DNA of 64,000 bases from Polaromonas sp. (GTDB taxonomy: Bacteria; Pseudomonadota; Gammaproteobacteria; Burkholderiales; Burkholderiaceae_C), in the NCBI GenBank assembly GCA_030655515.1, contig JAURVI010000043.1, positions 36,771 to 100,770 of the forward strand. Reading direction: 5' to 3'. Position 1 is the first letter of the stretch; each line of letters opens with the position of its first letter. The notes beneath the pieces were generated by a model, which was given only the letters and a program-made list of their open reading frames with translations, was not told where the DNA came from and did no database searches. Position numbers and translations under genes: made by a program. Positions 8,557-18,996 of the stretch are shown piece by piece.

Positions 8557-11373
8557 TCAATGCGCCTTCTCCCAGTTCTCGCCGACACCGATCTCGGCCA
8601 GCAGCGGCACTTTCAGCTTGGCCACACCGGCCATCAGGCGCGGTATTTCGGCCCTGACCCATTCGACCTCGGCCTCAGGCACCTCGAACACCAGCTCGTC
8701 ATGCACCTGCATGATCATGCGGGTAGCCCGCTGCTCGTCGTCGAGCACTTGCTGCACCTTGTTCATGCTGAGCTTGATCAGGTCCGCCGCCGTGCCCTGC
8801 ATGGGCGCGTTGATGGCCTGCCTTTCCGCGGCCTTTTTGCGCGGCCCGTTGCCGCCGTTGATTTCCGGCAGATACAGGCGTCGGCCAAACACGGTTTCGA
8901 CGAAGTAATTTTCCCGCGCAAAAACCACGGTTTGATCCATGTAATTTTTGACGCCGGGGTAGCGCTGGAAATATTTGTCGATGTAGGCGGCTGCGGCTTT
9001 GGTCTCTATGCCCAAATTGCGCGCCAGCCCGAAACTGCTCATGCCGTAGATCAGCCCGAAGTTGATGACCTTGGCATAGCGGCGTTGCTCGCTGCTGACC
9101 TGATCCACCGCCACGCCAAACACCTCGGCGGCGGTGGCGCGATGCACGTCCAGGCCCTCGGCGAAAGCGCGCAACAAGGCTTCATCGCCACTGAGGTGGG
9201 CCATGATGCGCAGCTCGATCTGGGAGTAGTCGGCGCTGGCAATCACGCTGCCGACGGGCGCCACGAAAGCCTCGCGCACACGCCGGCCCTCCGCGGTTCG
9301 GATCGGAATGTTCTGCAAATTGGGGTCGTTGCTGGACAAACGGCCCGTGACAGCGACGGCCTGCGCGTAATGTGTGTGTACCCTGCCGGTTTTGGGGTGT
9401 GCGAGCTGGGCCAGTTTGTCGGTATACGTACTCTTGAGCTTGGACAGGCCGCGATGCTCCAGGATTTTCGCCGGCAGCGGGTAGTCTTCGGCCAGTTTTT
9501 CGAGCACTTCTTCGTCGGTAGAAGGCGCGCCGCTCGGGGTTTTCTTGACGACCGGCAGGCCCAGCTTGGTGAAGAAAATTTCGCCAATCTGCTTGGGCGA
9601 GCCAAGGTTGAAAGGCTGGCCGGCCAGTTCATGCGCCTGGGCTTGCAGTTGCAGAATGCGCGCGCCCAGCTCGCCGCTTTGCCTGGCCAGCGTGGGCGCG
9701 TCGATCAGCACGCCGTTGCGCTCGATACGGTACAGCGTTTCGCTGCTTCTGATTTCCAGTTCATAGACAAAACGCAGCTTGTCGTTGGCCTGCAACCTGG
9801 GCCAGAGCACACCGTGTACGTCCAGCGTCTGATCGGCGTCTTCGCACGAGTACTCGGCGGCCTTGCCGATGTCGACCTGGTTGAACTTGATCTGATGCAC
9901 CCCCTTGCCGCACAGGTCTTCGTAGTTGATGCCGCCGCGCCCCAGATGGCGCTCGGCCAGGCTGGCCAGACCGTGTGGTTTGTGAACCTCCAGCACGTAA
10001 CTTTGCAGCATGGTGTCGTGTGCATAGCCCCGCACCTCGATGCCATGGTTGGCGAACACGTGGCGGTCGTATTTGACGTGCTGACCCAGCTTGTGTCTGG
10101 CCGGGTTTTCCAGCCAGGGCTTCAGGCGCGCCAGCACCTCGGCACGCGGCAGTTGCGCCGGGGCATCGGGATAGTCGTGCGTCAGCGGAATGTAGGCGGC
10201 CTCGCCGGGCTCCACGCTGAAGCTCACGCCGACAATTTCGGCGCGCATTTCGTCCAGCGAGGTGGTTTCGGTGTCAACAGCCACCAGTTCCGCGGCTTCA
10301 ATCTTGGCCAGCCAGCGATCAAAGTCCTCCCAGGTAAAAATGGTGTCGTAGCGAAGAGGGGTCACGCGGGCCGCCAGCGGCGTGTCCGGAAATTCCGGCT
10401 CGTCGAACAGGCCCGCCTCGGATTTCACCCCCTCCCGTTCAGGCCGGGTTCGTCGAAGCCCTGCGACAGGCTCAGGGCGAACGGCGTGGGACTCCGGCGG
10501 CCTGGTCAGCGACTTGAAGCCATATTTTTCGTAAAAAGTGGCCAGAGCCTCCGTCTGTTCAGCGCCGATAGCTATCGTTTCCATGGCAGGCAGGCCGCCA
10601 ATGTGCTCGGTCAGGTCGCAGTCTTTTTTGATGGTCAACAGCGCCCGACCCGTGGGCAACCAGCCAAGCGCCTGGCGCAGGTTCTCGCCGACCACGCCCT
10701 TGATCTCGCCGGCATGCGCCACCAGCGCGTCCAGCGAGCCGTATTCGACGAGCCACTTCGCGGCCGTCTTGGCGCCGACCTTGGGTACGCCAGGCACGTT
10801 GTCGATCACATCGCCCACCAGGGTCTGGTAGTCCACCATCAGCCGCGGCGGCACGCCGAATTCGGCCTCAACACCGGCCAGGTCGCGCCGACGGCCGTTC
10901 ATGGTGTCGATGACGGTGATGTTTTCATCGACCAACTGGCTCAGGTCCTTGTCCCCGCTGGAAATGATGACTTCGATGCCCTGCGTCGACGCCATGCGGG
11001 CCAGCGTGCCGATCACGTCGTCGGCTTCGACGCCCGGCACGTCCAGCACCTTCCAGCCAAGCAGACGCACGACCTCGTGAATCGGCTCGATCTGGCTGCG
11101 CAAATCGTCCGGCATCGGTGAGCGCTGGGCCTTGTAGTCGGGGTACAGCTCATTGCGAAAAGTCGGCCCCTTGGCGTCGAACACACAGGCAGCGTAATCG
11201 GCCCGCACATCCTTGCGCAGTTTTTGCATCATGTTGACCATGCCGCGGATGGCGCCCGTGGCCGGACTGGCGGGGTCGCCCGGTTGGGCGCGCAGGTCGG
11301 GCATGGCATGAAACGCGCGGTACAGGTAGCTCGAACCGTCCACCAGCAGAAGTGTTTTTTTGTCGGTACGCAT
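8557..11373 (-). CDS. polA: DNA polymerase I
   Basis: 938 residues, usual length. Residues about 5-280 form the 5'-3' exonuclease (LLLVDGSSYLYRAFHAM; DADDVIGTLA-like region), about 330-510 the 3'-5' exonuclease with VDTET and YSCEDADQTL intact, and the rest the polymerase, with DYSQIELR (motif A), the O-helix RRYAKVINFGLIYG and VHDELVFE (motif C). It fills gaps and removes primers in repair and replication. ATG 11373 is chosen; GTG 11388 is possible. The linker between the two exonuclease domains (about residues 297-313) is encoded by a palindromic repeat, see 10436-10484. Confidence 0.97.
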   Translation of the reverse strand: MRTDKKTLLLVDGSSYLYRAFHAMPDLRAQPGDPASPATGAIRGMVNMMQKLRKDVRADYAACVFDAKGPTFRNELYPDYKAQRSPMPDDLRSQIEPIHEVVRLLGWKVLDVPGVEADDVIGTLARMASTQGIEVIISSGDKDLSQLVDENITVIDTMNGRRRDLAGVEAEFGVPPRLMVDYQTLVGDVIDNVPGVPKVGAKTAAKWLVEYGSLDALVAHAGEIKGVVGENLRQALGWLPTGRALLTIKKDCDLTEHIGGLPAMETIAIGAEQTEALATFYEKYGFKSLTRPPESHAVRPEPVAGLRRTRPEREGVKSEAGLFDEPEFPDTPLAARVTPLRYDTIFTWEDFDRWLAKIEAAELVAVDTETTSLDEMRAEIVGVSFSVEPGEAAYIPLTHDYPDAPAQLPRAEVLARLKPWLENPARHKLGQHVKYDRHVFANHGIEVRGYAHDTMLQSYVLEVHKPHGLASLAERHLGRGGINYEDLCGKGVHQIKFNQVDIGKAAEYSCEDADQTLDVHGVLWPRLQANDKLRFVYELEIRSSETLYRIERNGVLIDAPTLARQSGELGARILQLQAQAHELAGQPFNLGSPKQIGEIFFTKLGLPVVKKTPSGAPSTDEEVLEKLAEDYPLPAKILEHRGLSKLKSTYTDKLAQLAHPKTGRVHTHYAQAVAVTGRLSSNDPNLQNIPIRTAEGRRVREAFVAPVGSVIASADYSQIELRIMAHLSGDEALLRAFAEGLDVHRATAAEVFGVAVDQVSSEQRRYAKVINFGLIYGMSSFGLARNLGIETKAAAAYIDKYFQRYPGVKNYMDQTVVFARENYFVETVFGRRLYLPEINGGNGPRKKAAERQAINAPMQGTAADLIKLSMNKVQQVLDDEQRATRMIMQVHDELVFEVPEAEVEWVRAEIPRLMAGVAKLKVPLLAEIGVGENWEKAH
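10436..10484. repeat. TTCG-type palindromic repeat inside polA
   Basis: CCGTTCAGGCCGGGTTCGTC at the left and GACAGGCTCAGGGCGAACGG at the right form an imperfect palindrome closely matching the intergenic element at 13831-13898 and the one at 49907-49970. It is in frame within polA and translates (minus strand) to a Pro/Arg-rich stretch in the interdomain linker. Confidence 0.75.
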
Positions 11374-11437
11374 GGACCCGATTGTCACCTTTTTGCCAGC
11401 TCTATCCCCGAACGCGCCCGCCCCCTACAATGCAGCC

Positions 11438-11800
11438 ATGCAACATCCTATTTGCTCCTTCCTGCTCATCGGCGCCGCTGCGGCATGGGTGGGTGTCCCG
11501 GCCCTGGCCCAGACCACCGCGCCCGCTCCGGTCGCCGCGCCTGCCCTGGCGCCCGGCGCCAACCCGACCAGCGGCCGGCCGGAGCAAGCCATCCAGCGCA
11601 TCCGCGTCGAAGATGCCGGTTCGCGCATTGACGAAGTGCGTATAGGCGGTGAAACGCAAAGCATTACCGTGCAACCCAAAACCAATATGCCCGCCTACGA
11701 GGTGTTGCCCTCGGACGCCAGCAAGGGCGGAGGGACCGCCCCGTCCACATCGGGCGCCGGCAGCACCGGTAAACGCGTCTGGAACGTACTGAAGTTTTAG
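11438..11800 (+). CDS. Small exported protein, DUF2782-like
   Basis: 120 residues from ATG 11438. A clear signal peptide (hydrophobic FLLIGAAAAWVG, cleavage near ALAQT) is followed by an Ala/Pro-rich segment and a short domain (IQRIRVEDAGSRIDEVRIGG...VTVQPKT-like...YEVLP) that resembles DUF2782 proteins found beside polA and thrB in related bacteria. Function unknown; probably periplasmic. It is divergent from polA with 65 bp between starts, and 31 bp upstream of thrB, so co-transcription with thrB is likely. A short run of TTTTTAG direct repeats lies at 11801-11820. Confidence 0.65.
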   Translation: MQHPICSFLLIGAAAAWVGVPALAQTTAPAPVAAPALAPGANPTSGRPEQAIQRIRVEDAGSRIDEVRIGGETQSITVQPKTNMPAYEVLPSDASKGGGTAPSTSGAGSTGKRVWNVLKF

Positions 11801-11831
11801 TTTTTTAGTTTTTTAGTTTTCAGTTTCAGGC

Positions 11832-12821
11832 ATGGCCGTTTACACCGAAGTCTCGTTCGACGAGGCCGCCTCTTTTTTGCAGTCACTCGGGCTGGGGCCG
11901 CTGCAAACCATCACCGCATGCGCCGGTGGTATCGAAAACACCAATTATTTCGTGGACACCGGACAGGGCCGGTATGTGCTGACGCTGTTTGAACGCCTGA
12001 CGTTTGAGCAGTTGCCGTTTTACCTGCACCTGATGAAGCACCTGGCGCAACGCGGCATCCCGGTGCCAGAGCCGCAGGCGGCGCCGACAGCAGCGGGCCA
12101 TGGCGAACCCGGCGACATTCTGCACAGCCTCAAAGGCAAACCCGCCGCCGTGGTGAACCTGCTGCGCGGCCGCAGCGAACTGGCACCCACGCCGGTCCAC
12201 TGCGCGGTGGTCGGCGAGATGCTGGCACACATGCACCTGGCGGGACAGGACTACCCGCGCCAGCAAGCGAATTTGCGCGGCCTGGCCTGGTGGAACAACA
12301 CCGTGCCGGTGGTCTTGCCCTACCTCCGCCCCGATCAGACCCGCCTGATCCTGTCAGAGCTGGCATACCAGAACCATGTGGCGGCTTCATCGGCCTACCG
12401 GGCTTTGCCGCGCGGGCCGGTGCATGCCGACCTGTTTCGCGACAACGTGTTGTTCGACAGCGAAGGCGGCGCCCCGGTTCTGACCGGGATTTTTGATTTT
12501 TACTTTGCCGGCTGGGACGCTTTGCTGTTTGACATCGGCGTCAGCCTGAACGACTGGTGTGTTGACCTGGCCACCGGCGTACACGACGCCGCGCGGGCCG
12601 AGGCCTTCATCGCGGCCTACCAGACAGTGCGCCGCTTGATCCCGCAGGAGCGCACGCTGCTGCCGGCCATGCAGCGGGCCGGTGCGCTGCGTTTCTGGAC
12701 CTCGCGGCTGTGGGATAAACACCTGCCGCGCGACGCCGCGGTTCTGCAGGCGCACGACCCCGAGCATTTTGAACGGGTGCTGCGCCAGCGGGTGGCCCAC
12801 CCCTACAGCTTGCAGTCCTGA
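11832..12821 (+). CDS. thrB: Homoserine kinase (ChoK/aminoglycoside-phosphotransferase type)
   Basis: 329 residues, the length and fold of the type II homoserine kinase found in many beta-proteobacteria. It phosphorylates homoserine in threonine biosynthesis. The N-terminal AVYTEVSFDEAASFL and the nucleotide-binding ACAGGIENTNYFVDT are typical; the catalytic loop is GPVHADLFRDNVLF and the metal site GIFDFYFAGWD, all intact. Cytoplasmic. It follows the small exported protein and precedes the membrane-protein gene in the same direction, a conserved neighbourhood in Comamonadaceae. Confidence 0.93.
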   Translation: MAVYTEVSFDEAASFLQSLGLGPLQTITACAGGIENTNYFVDTGQGRYVLTLFERLTFEQLPFYLHLMKHLAQRGIPVPEPQAAPTAAGHGEPGDILHSLKGKPAAVVNLLRGRSELAPTPVHCAVVGEMLAHMHLAGQDYPRQQANLRGLAWWNNTVPVVLPYLRPDQTRLILSELAYQNHVAASSAYRALPRGPVHADLFRDNVLFDSEGGAPVLTGIFDFYFAGWDALLFDIGVSLNDWCVDLATGVHDAARAEAFIAAYQTVRRLIPQERTLLPAMQRAGALRFWTSRLWDKHLPRDAAVLQAHDPEHFERVLRQRVAHPYSLQS

Positions 12822-12971
12822 ACACGCGGTGCTCCGACGCTCAAAGTACCGGGCAAGCCGCCGGAACCACCGCCCTATCGACGATGCCAAAAAGTTGCCG
12901 GTCAGTTTTTTTTGAAGCAAACTGTCCCTCGCGGCGTTAGCCCTGAACCCCTCAAACACACAACTTGCGCC

Positions 12972-13742
12972 ATGAAACCAAACATCGTTCCCGCACGCAC
13001 CGGCATCACATGGGTCAAGCTCGGCATACAAACTTTCCTCAAGCAGCCCCTGGCTTTGGCGGGCCTGTTTTTCCTGTACATGGCGGCAGCCACGCTGGCA
13101 TCGCTGATTCCGTTTGTCGGCGTGGTGCTGGCGCTGGCCATCGTGCCGGCGGCCACGCTGGGCCTGATGGCCGCCACGCAGGAGGCGGCCAAGGGGTGTT
13201 TCCCGATGCCGGCCATTTTGCTCAGCGCATTTCGGGCCGGTCAGCAACGCGGGCGGGCCATGCTGGTACTGGGTTTTCTGTATGCGGCGGCCTGCCTGCT
13301 GATCGTCTCCGTGGTGCCGCTGTTTTTCGACGTGCCGGTCAGCCGCGACAATGCGCTGTCTCCCGAAATGCAGGGCGTGATGCTGGCCATCATGGTTGCG
13401 TACCTGCCAGTGTCGGTGCTGTTCTGGCATGCGCCCGCGCTGGTGTACTGGCATGGCGTGGCGCCGGTCAAGAGCCTGTTTTTCAGTGCCGTCGTCTGCT
13501 TCAGGAACGCCGGCGCGTATGCGCTGTTCGGCATCACCTGGATGGCGGTGCTGGGGTTCATCGGGGTCGGCGTGACGCTGCTGGTCGGCCTGCTGGCCAG
13601 CCCCGAGGCGGCGGCCGCGCTGATCATGCCCGTTGCGCTGCTGATGGCTGCGATGTTTTCGACCTCGATTTACTTCACTTTCCAGGGCAGTTTTGAAGCC
13701 TCGCCACCAGACGACGCCCTCACCCCAGGAGATACGCGATGA
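12972..13742 (+). CDS. BPSS1780-type integral membrane protein
   Basis: 256 residues from ATG 12972 with about six hydrophobic segments (for example LALAGLFFLYMAAATLASL, AMLVLGFLYAAACLLIV, LFGITWMAVLGFIGVGV). The N-terminal WVKLGIQTFLKQPLALAGLFF matches the Burkholderiales membrane-protein family commonly annotated BPSS1780. No catalytic motif is visible and its role is unknown. It lies 150 bp after thrB; the gap contains a T-run (12905-12913) but no strong hairpin. Convergent with uvrD; the space between them holds a long palindrome. Confidence 0.75.
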   Translation: MKPNIVPARTGITWVKLGIQTFLKQPLALAGLFFLYMAAATLASLIPFVGVVLALAIVPAATLGLMAATQEAAKGCFPMPAILLSAFRAGQQRGRAMLVLGFLYAAACLLIVSVVPLFFDVPVSRDNALSPEMQGVMLAIMVAYLPVSVLFWHAPALVYWHGVAPVKSLFFSAVVCFRNAGAYALFGITWMAVLGFIGVGVTLLVGLLASPEAAAALIMPVALLMAAMFSTSIYFTFQGSFEASPPDDALTPGDTR

Positions 13743-13802
13743 CACAGCACCTGCTGCAAGAACGGCAAAGGCGCCATGGGTTATTGACCCGCTGAGCTCC
13801 CT

Positions 13803-13929
13803 GGTCTAAACCCAATACTGTTCGCTTAACCGTTCGGGCTGAGCTTGTCGAAGCCTGTTTGCACTGTGACGACCCTTCGACAGGCTCAGGGCGAACGGGG
13901 TTGAGGCGCTTCAATGAACAGCATTGGGT

Positions 13930-13936
<7 letters not shown>
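13803..13936. repeat. Composite palindrome between convergent genes
   Basis: Outer arms GGTCTAAACCCAATACTGTTC (13803-13823, 21 bp) and its reverse complement (13916-13936) differ at three positions. Nested inside is the TTCG-type palindrome: CGTTCGGGCTGAGCTTGTCG from 13831 and its partner CCTTCGACAGGCTCAGGGCG from 13874. The right outer arm contains the TAG stop of uvrD (13930-13932). Its place between two converging genes suggests it can act as a bidirectional terminator. Confidence 0.75.
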
Positions 13937-16323
<2,387 letters not shown>

Positions 16324-16433
16324 CCCCGCATTGTAGAAAACCCTCGATGCACCGCCTGTCGGGAGGGCATTCCTAGAAATTCAGATTTTCGGGATGAATT
16401 GATAGAAGTGCCCTGGACTGGCTACGGACTAGA

Positions 16434-16766
16434 TCATGCCCGGCGTCGCACCAGCCTGTCCAGCGCTTGCAGCGCGGCCGCTTGCTCTTGGGCGTCAAGA
16501 AAATCAGTGCTTCGCATACGCAGCCGCAGAACCGGCAGGGACACCAGGCCAGCCTTCACCCCGGCCCGCACCCAGCGCAGGTCGAAGACGCGGGGCGGGT
16601 CCGACAGCGTATAGCAATCAGCATCAATCGATACCGTCATGCCAGACGGAATGGGCGACACCTCGGACATCCCCAGAACCGACAGGCTGCCAATGACCAC
16701 ATAGTCGCGGTGGCCGCATTCGGCGTACGCTGCCTGGAGCAGATCGAACAGCGCCTGGGCGTTCAA
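16434..16766 (-). pseudogene. Nucleotidyltransferase-like (DUF6036-type) gene, apparently internally deleted
   Basis: About 110 residues read from a TTG (16766) that overlaps the upstream stop (TTGA). The N-terminal part LNAQALFDLLQAAYAECGHRDYVVIGSLSVLG and SIDADCYTLSDPPRVF look like the start of DUF6036/nucleotidyltransferase-like proteins paired with Phd-type antitoxins. Directly after DPPRVF the sequence jumps to DLRWVRAGVKAGLVSLPVLRLRM, which reads like the C-terminal end of that family, so a central block seems missing while the frame is kept. An ATG at 16844 would overlap the upstream gene by 82 bp and is less likely. Could still be a functional short protein. Confidence 0.5.
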
Positions 16767-17227
16767 TCGCCCCCCGCATTGCTGAGCACGCCAAACGGAG
16801 AGTTCTGCCGCATCGCGCGGCCCCAACCGGCGGCGTCGGAACACATACGCGGCACCAACTGCTTGAGGGGCAACGCCAGCCAGCCGCGCCAGCGCTTGAT
16901 GTAGTCTGCGCTACAGAGCTGCCCGGTTTCCCAACGATCAACTTCACGCTCCGCAGCCTCGATGCGACTGCGTTGCTGCGCGGCCGTGGCGCACAGCAAC
17001 GCAATACCCAAGCCCTGGTGGGTCAGCAAGCGTTGAATTTCCACTTGTTGTTGAGCGGAGCGGGCAGCTCGACGCTCGTCGAGTGCCTCGCGCTGCGCCA
17101 GCCATTGCGGCGGCACGAGACCAGCCACCAGCTTGCCATGCCGTTCGACCCCCAACGGCCCCAACGCGGCGCGCGCGAGAATCTCGCCGAAGTTCTGCTT
17201 GACACGAGAGGCTGCAATTATGTCCAT
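16763..17227 (-). CDS. Phd/YefM-like putative antitoxin
   Basis: 154 residues. The start MDIIAASRVKQNFGEILARAALGPLGVERHGKLVAGLVP is a Phd/YefM-type DNA-binding domain. The remaining 110 residues are charged and helical (AQREALDERRAARSAQQQVEIQR; EREVDRWETGQL) with no recognised catalytic motif. It is translationally coupled to the downstream nucleotidyltransferase-like gene through a TTGA overlap, which suggests a two-gene toxin-antitoxin-like cassette. The AT-rich stretch upstream (17228-17275, several TTTAG/AATTT words) contrasts with neighbours and probably holds the promoter and autoregulatory operator. Confidence 0.6.
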   Translation of the reverse strand: MDIIAASRVKQNFGEILARAALGPLGVERHGKLVAGLVPPQWLAQREALDERRAARSAQQQVEIQRLLTHQGLGIALLCATAAQQRSRIEAAEREVDRWETGQLCSADYIKRWRGWLALPLKQLVPRMCSDAAGWGRAMRQNSPFGVLSNAGGD

Positions 17228-17354
17228 AACGCAATATTTTAGGCAATTTAAGAAATTTAGACAACTTTAGGTCGGCGGTCATAAAGAGGTCCCTCTGAAG
17301 GTCATATTCGCCTTTCCACCGCCATGGCCCAGTCGACAGCCCGTAAAATCGGCC

Positions 17355-17386
17355 ACCGGGCCCAAGCAATTGCGCCCGGTTTTTTG
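17355..17386 (+). terminator. Terminator-like hairpin in the guaC leader
   Basis: ACCGGGC (17355-17361) and GCCCGGT (17374-17380) form a 7-bp GC-rich stem followed by TTTTTT. It lies about 80 bp before the guaC start on the guaC strand, with no plus-strand gene upstream that it could serve, so it may be an attenuator in the guaC leader. Confidence 0.6.
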
Positions 17387-17464
17387 TCTGCGCATCGCCT
17401 GCGCACAAAAGCCGGTCCAATCCAAGTGCCTTCTGTTTCAACAGTCTTCGGGAGCTTGGGAATC

Positions 17465-18442
17465 ATGGAAATCTTCGACTACGACAATGTTTTGCTGCTG
17501 CCACGCAAATGCCGCGTGGAAAGCCGCTCGGAATGCGATGCCGGCGTGACGCTGGGCGGGCGCAGCTTTCGCATTCCAGTGGTGCCAGCCAATATGAAAA
17601 CGGTGATCGACGAGGCTATTTGCGTGTGGATGGTGCAAAACGGCTATTTTTACGTGATGCACCGCTTCGATCTGGACAACCTTCAGTTCGTCAAACGCAT
17701 GGCGGCTCAGGGCATTTACGCGTCCATCTCCCTGGGCGTCAAAAAACCCGACTACGATACGGTGGACCGACTGGCCGCCGAAGGCCTGGCGCCCGAGTAC
17801 ATCACGATCGACATTGCCCATGGCCATTCCGAGACCGTGCAGCGGATGATCGCCTATTTGAAGAAAAAACTGCCCGCATCGTTTGTAATTGCCGGCAACA
17901 TCGGCACACCGGAAGCCATCATTGACCTGGAAAACTGGGGCGCGGACGCGACCAAGGTCGGCATTGGCCCCGGCAAGGTCTGCATCACCAGGATGAAAAC
18001 CGGCTTTGGCACCGGCGGCTGGCAGCTCTCGGCGCTCAAGTGGTGCGCGCGCGTGGCGACCAAGCCCATCATTGCCGACGGCGGCATCCGTGAGCACGGC
18101 GACATTGCCAAGTCCATCCGTTTTGGCGCGACCATGGTGATGATAGGCTCGATGCTGGCCGGCCTGGAAGAAAGCCCCGGCAAAACCGTGGAGGTCAATG
18201 GCAAGCTGTTCAAAGAGTATTACGGCAGTGCCTCGGACTTCAACAAGGGCGAGTACAAACACGTCGAAGGCAAGCGCATTCTGGAGCCCGTCAAAGGGTC
18301 TTTGGCCGACACGCTGCGCGAGATGGAAGAAGACATGCAAAGCGCCATCAGTTATGCCGGCGGAAAAAAACTGATGGACATTCGCAAGGTGAACTACGTC
18401 ATTCTGGGCGGCGACAATGCCGGCGAACATTTTTTGATGTGA
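17465..18442 (+). CDS. guaC: GMP reductase
   Basis: 325 residues from ATG 17465, the length of the short GuaC class. It converts GMP to IMP with NADPH, releasing ammonia, and so rebalances purine pools. The IMPDH/GMPR barrel motifs are clear: [12 protein letters not shown] near the N-terminus, the catalytic loop [15 protein letters not shown] with the nucleophilic Cys, and [17 protein letters not shown] for phosphate binding. The 236-bp leader contains a terminator-like hairpin (17355-17386). The preceding gene pair is divergent, so guaC has its own promoter. The tautomerase gene follows 63 bp later. Confidence 0.93.
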   Translation: MEIFDYDNVLLLPRKCRVESRSECDAGVTLGGRSFRIPVVPANMKTVIDEAICVWMVQNGYFYVMHRFDLDNLQFVKRMAAQGIYASISLGVKKPDYDTVDRLAAEGLAPEYITIDIAHGHSETVQRMIAYLKKKLPASFVIAGNIGTPEAIIDLENWGADATKVGIGPGKVCITRMKTGFGTGGWQLSALKWCARVATKPIIADGGIREHGDIAKSIRFGATMVMIGSMLAGLEESPGKTVEVNGKLFKEYYGSASDFNKGEYKHVEGKRILEPVKGSLADTLREMEEDMQSAISYAGGKKLMDIRKVNYVILGGDNAGEHFLM

Positions 18443-18505
18443 TGCCGCCCCGGTCAAAGCTGCCGCCAGAGTACAGTCATCGCCAAACCATGGAAACGAA
18501 AACCT

Positions 18506-18895
18506 GTGCCCACTGCAGCCATTGAAATACGCCGGCCATGTTCGCGCGAAGAAGAAGCAGCCCTCATCAGCGCGGCGCAGGCCGCGATGACCGCGGCGCT
18601 CAAGGTTCCGCGCTGGACCACGTCGATTCGCCTGTTCGTTCACGAGCCGCACCGTTTTGTCGGGCCGCCGGGCAAGGGCGAACACTACACGCTGGTCACG
18701 ATTGACTGCTTCATCGGGCGCTCCGTCAAGACCAAGCGCGCGCTGTACCGGGCCATGGTGCAGAACCTGGGCCTGTGCGGCATTCCCGCCGACCACCTCA
18801 AGGTACTGGTGCGAGAAGCGCCGCGCGAGAACTGGGGAATTCGCGGCGGCCTGCCGGCGTCCGACGTCGCACTGGAGTACGACGTCAATATCTAG
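18506..18895 (+). CDS. Tautomerase-superfamily protein
   Basis: 129 residues from GTG 18506. After removal of Met the chain begins with Pro (PTAAIEI), the catalytic base of the 4-oxalocrotonate tautomerase/MIF superfamily. The sequence has two beta-alpha-beta halves (TAAIEIRRPCSREEEAALISAA and TLVTIDCFIGRSVKTKRALYRAM), i.e. the double-length form. Substrate is not predictable. It follows guaC in the same direction and is closed by the terminator at 18951-18979. Confidence 0.75.
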   Translation: MPTAAIEIRRPCSREEEAALISAAQAAMTAALKVPRWTTSIRLFVHEPHRFVGPPGKGEHYTLVTIDCFIGRSVKTKRALYRAMVQNLGLCGIPADHLKVLVREAPRENWGIRGGLPASDVALEYDVNI

Positions 18896-18950
18896 TGCCC
18901 TGTCCCGCAAATAAACGAGAGTGCGAACGGTCAATGCCGGGCGCACCATC

Positions 18951-18979
18951 AAAAAAGGCCCGCAACCGCGGGCCTTTTT
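18951..18979. terminator. Bidirectional intrinsic terminator
   Basis: GGCCCGC (18957-18963), loop AACC, GCGGGCC (18968-18974), flanked by A6 on the left and T5 on the right, so it works on both strands. It separates the tautomerase gene (plus) from the convergent DEAD-box helicase gene (minus). Confidence 0.85.
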
Positions 18980-18996
18980 CGCCTCAGAAAAACGAA

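Noticed and set aside
8494..11121. 875-residue plus-strand open frame
   Set aside because: Antisense of polA; composition is typical of a shadow frame and polA motifs on the other strand are complete.
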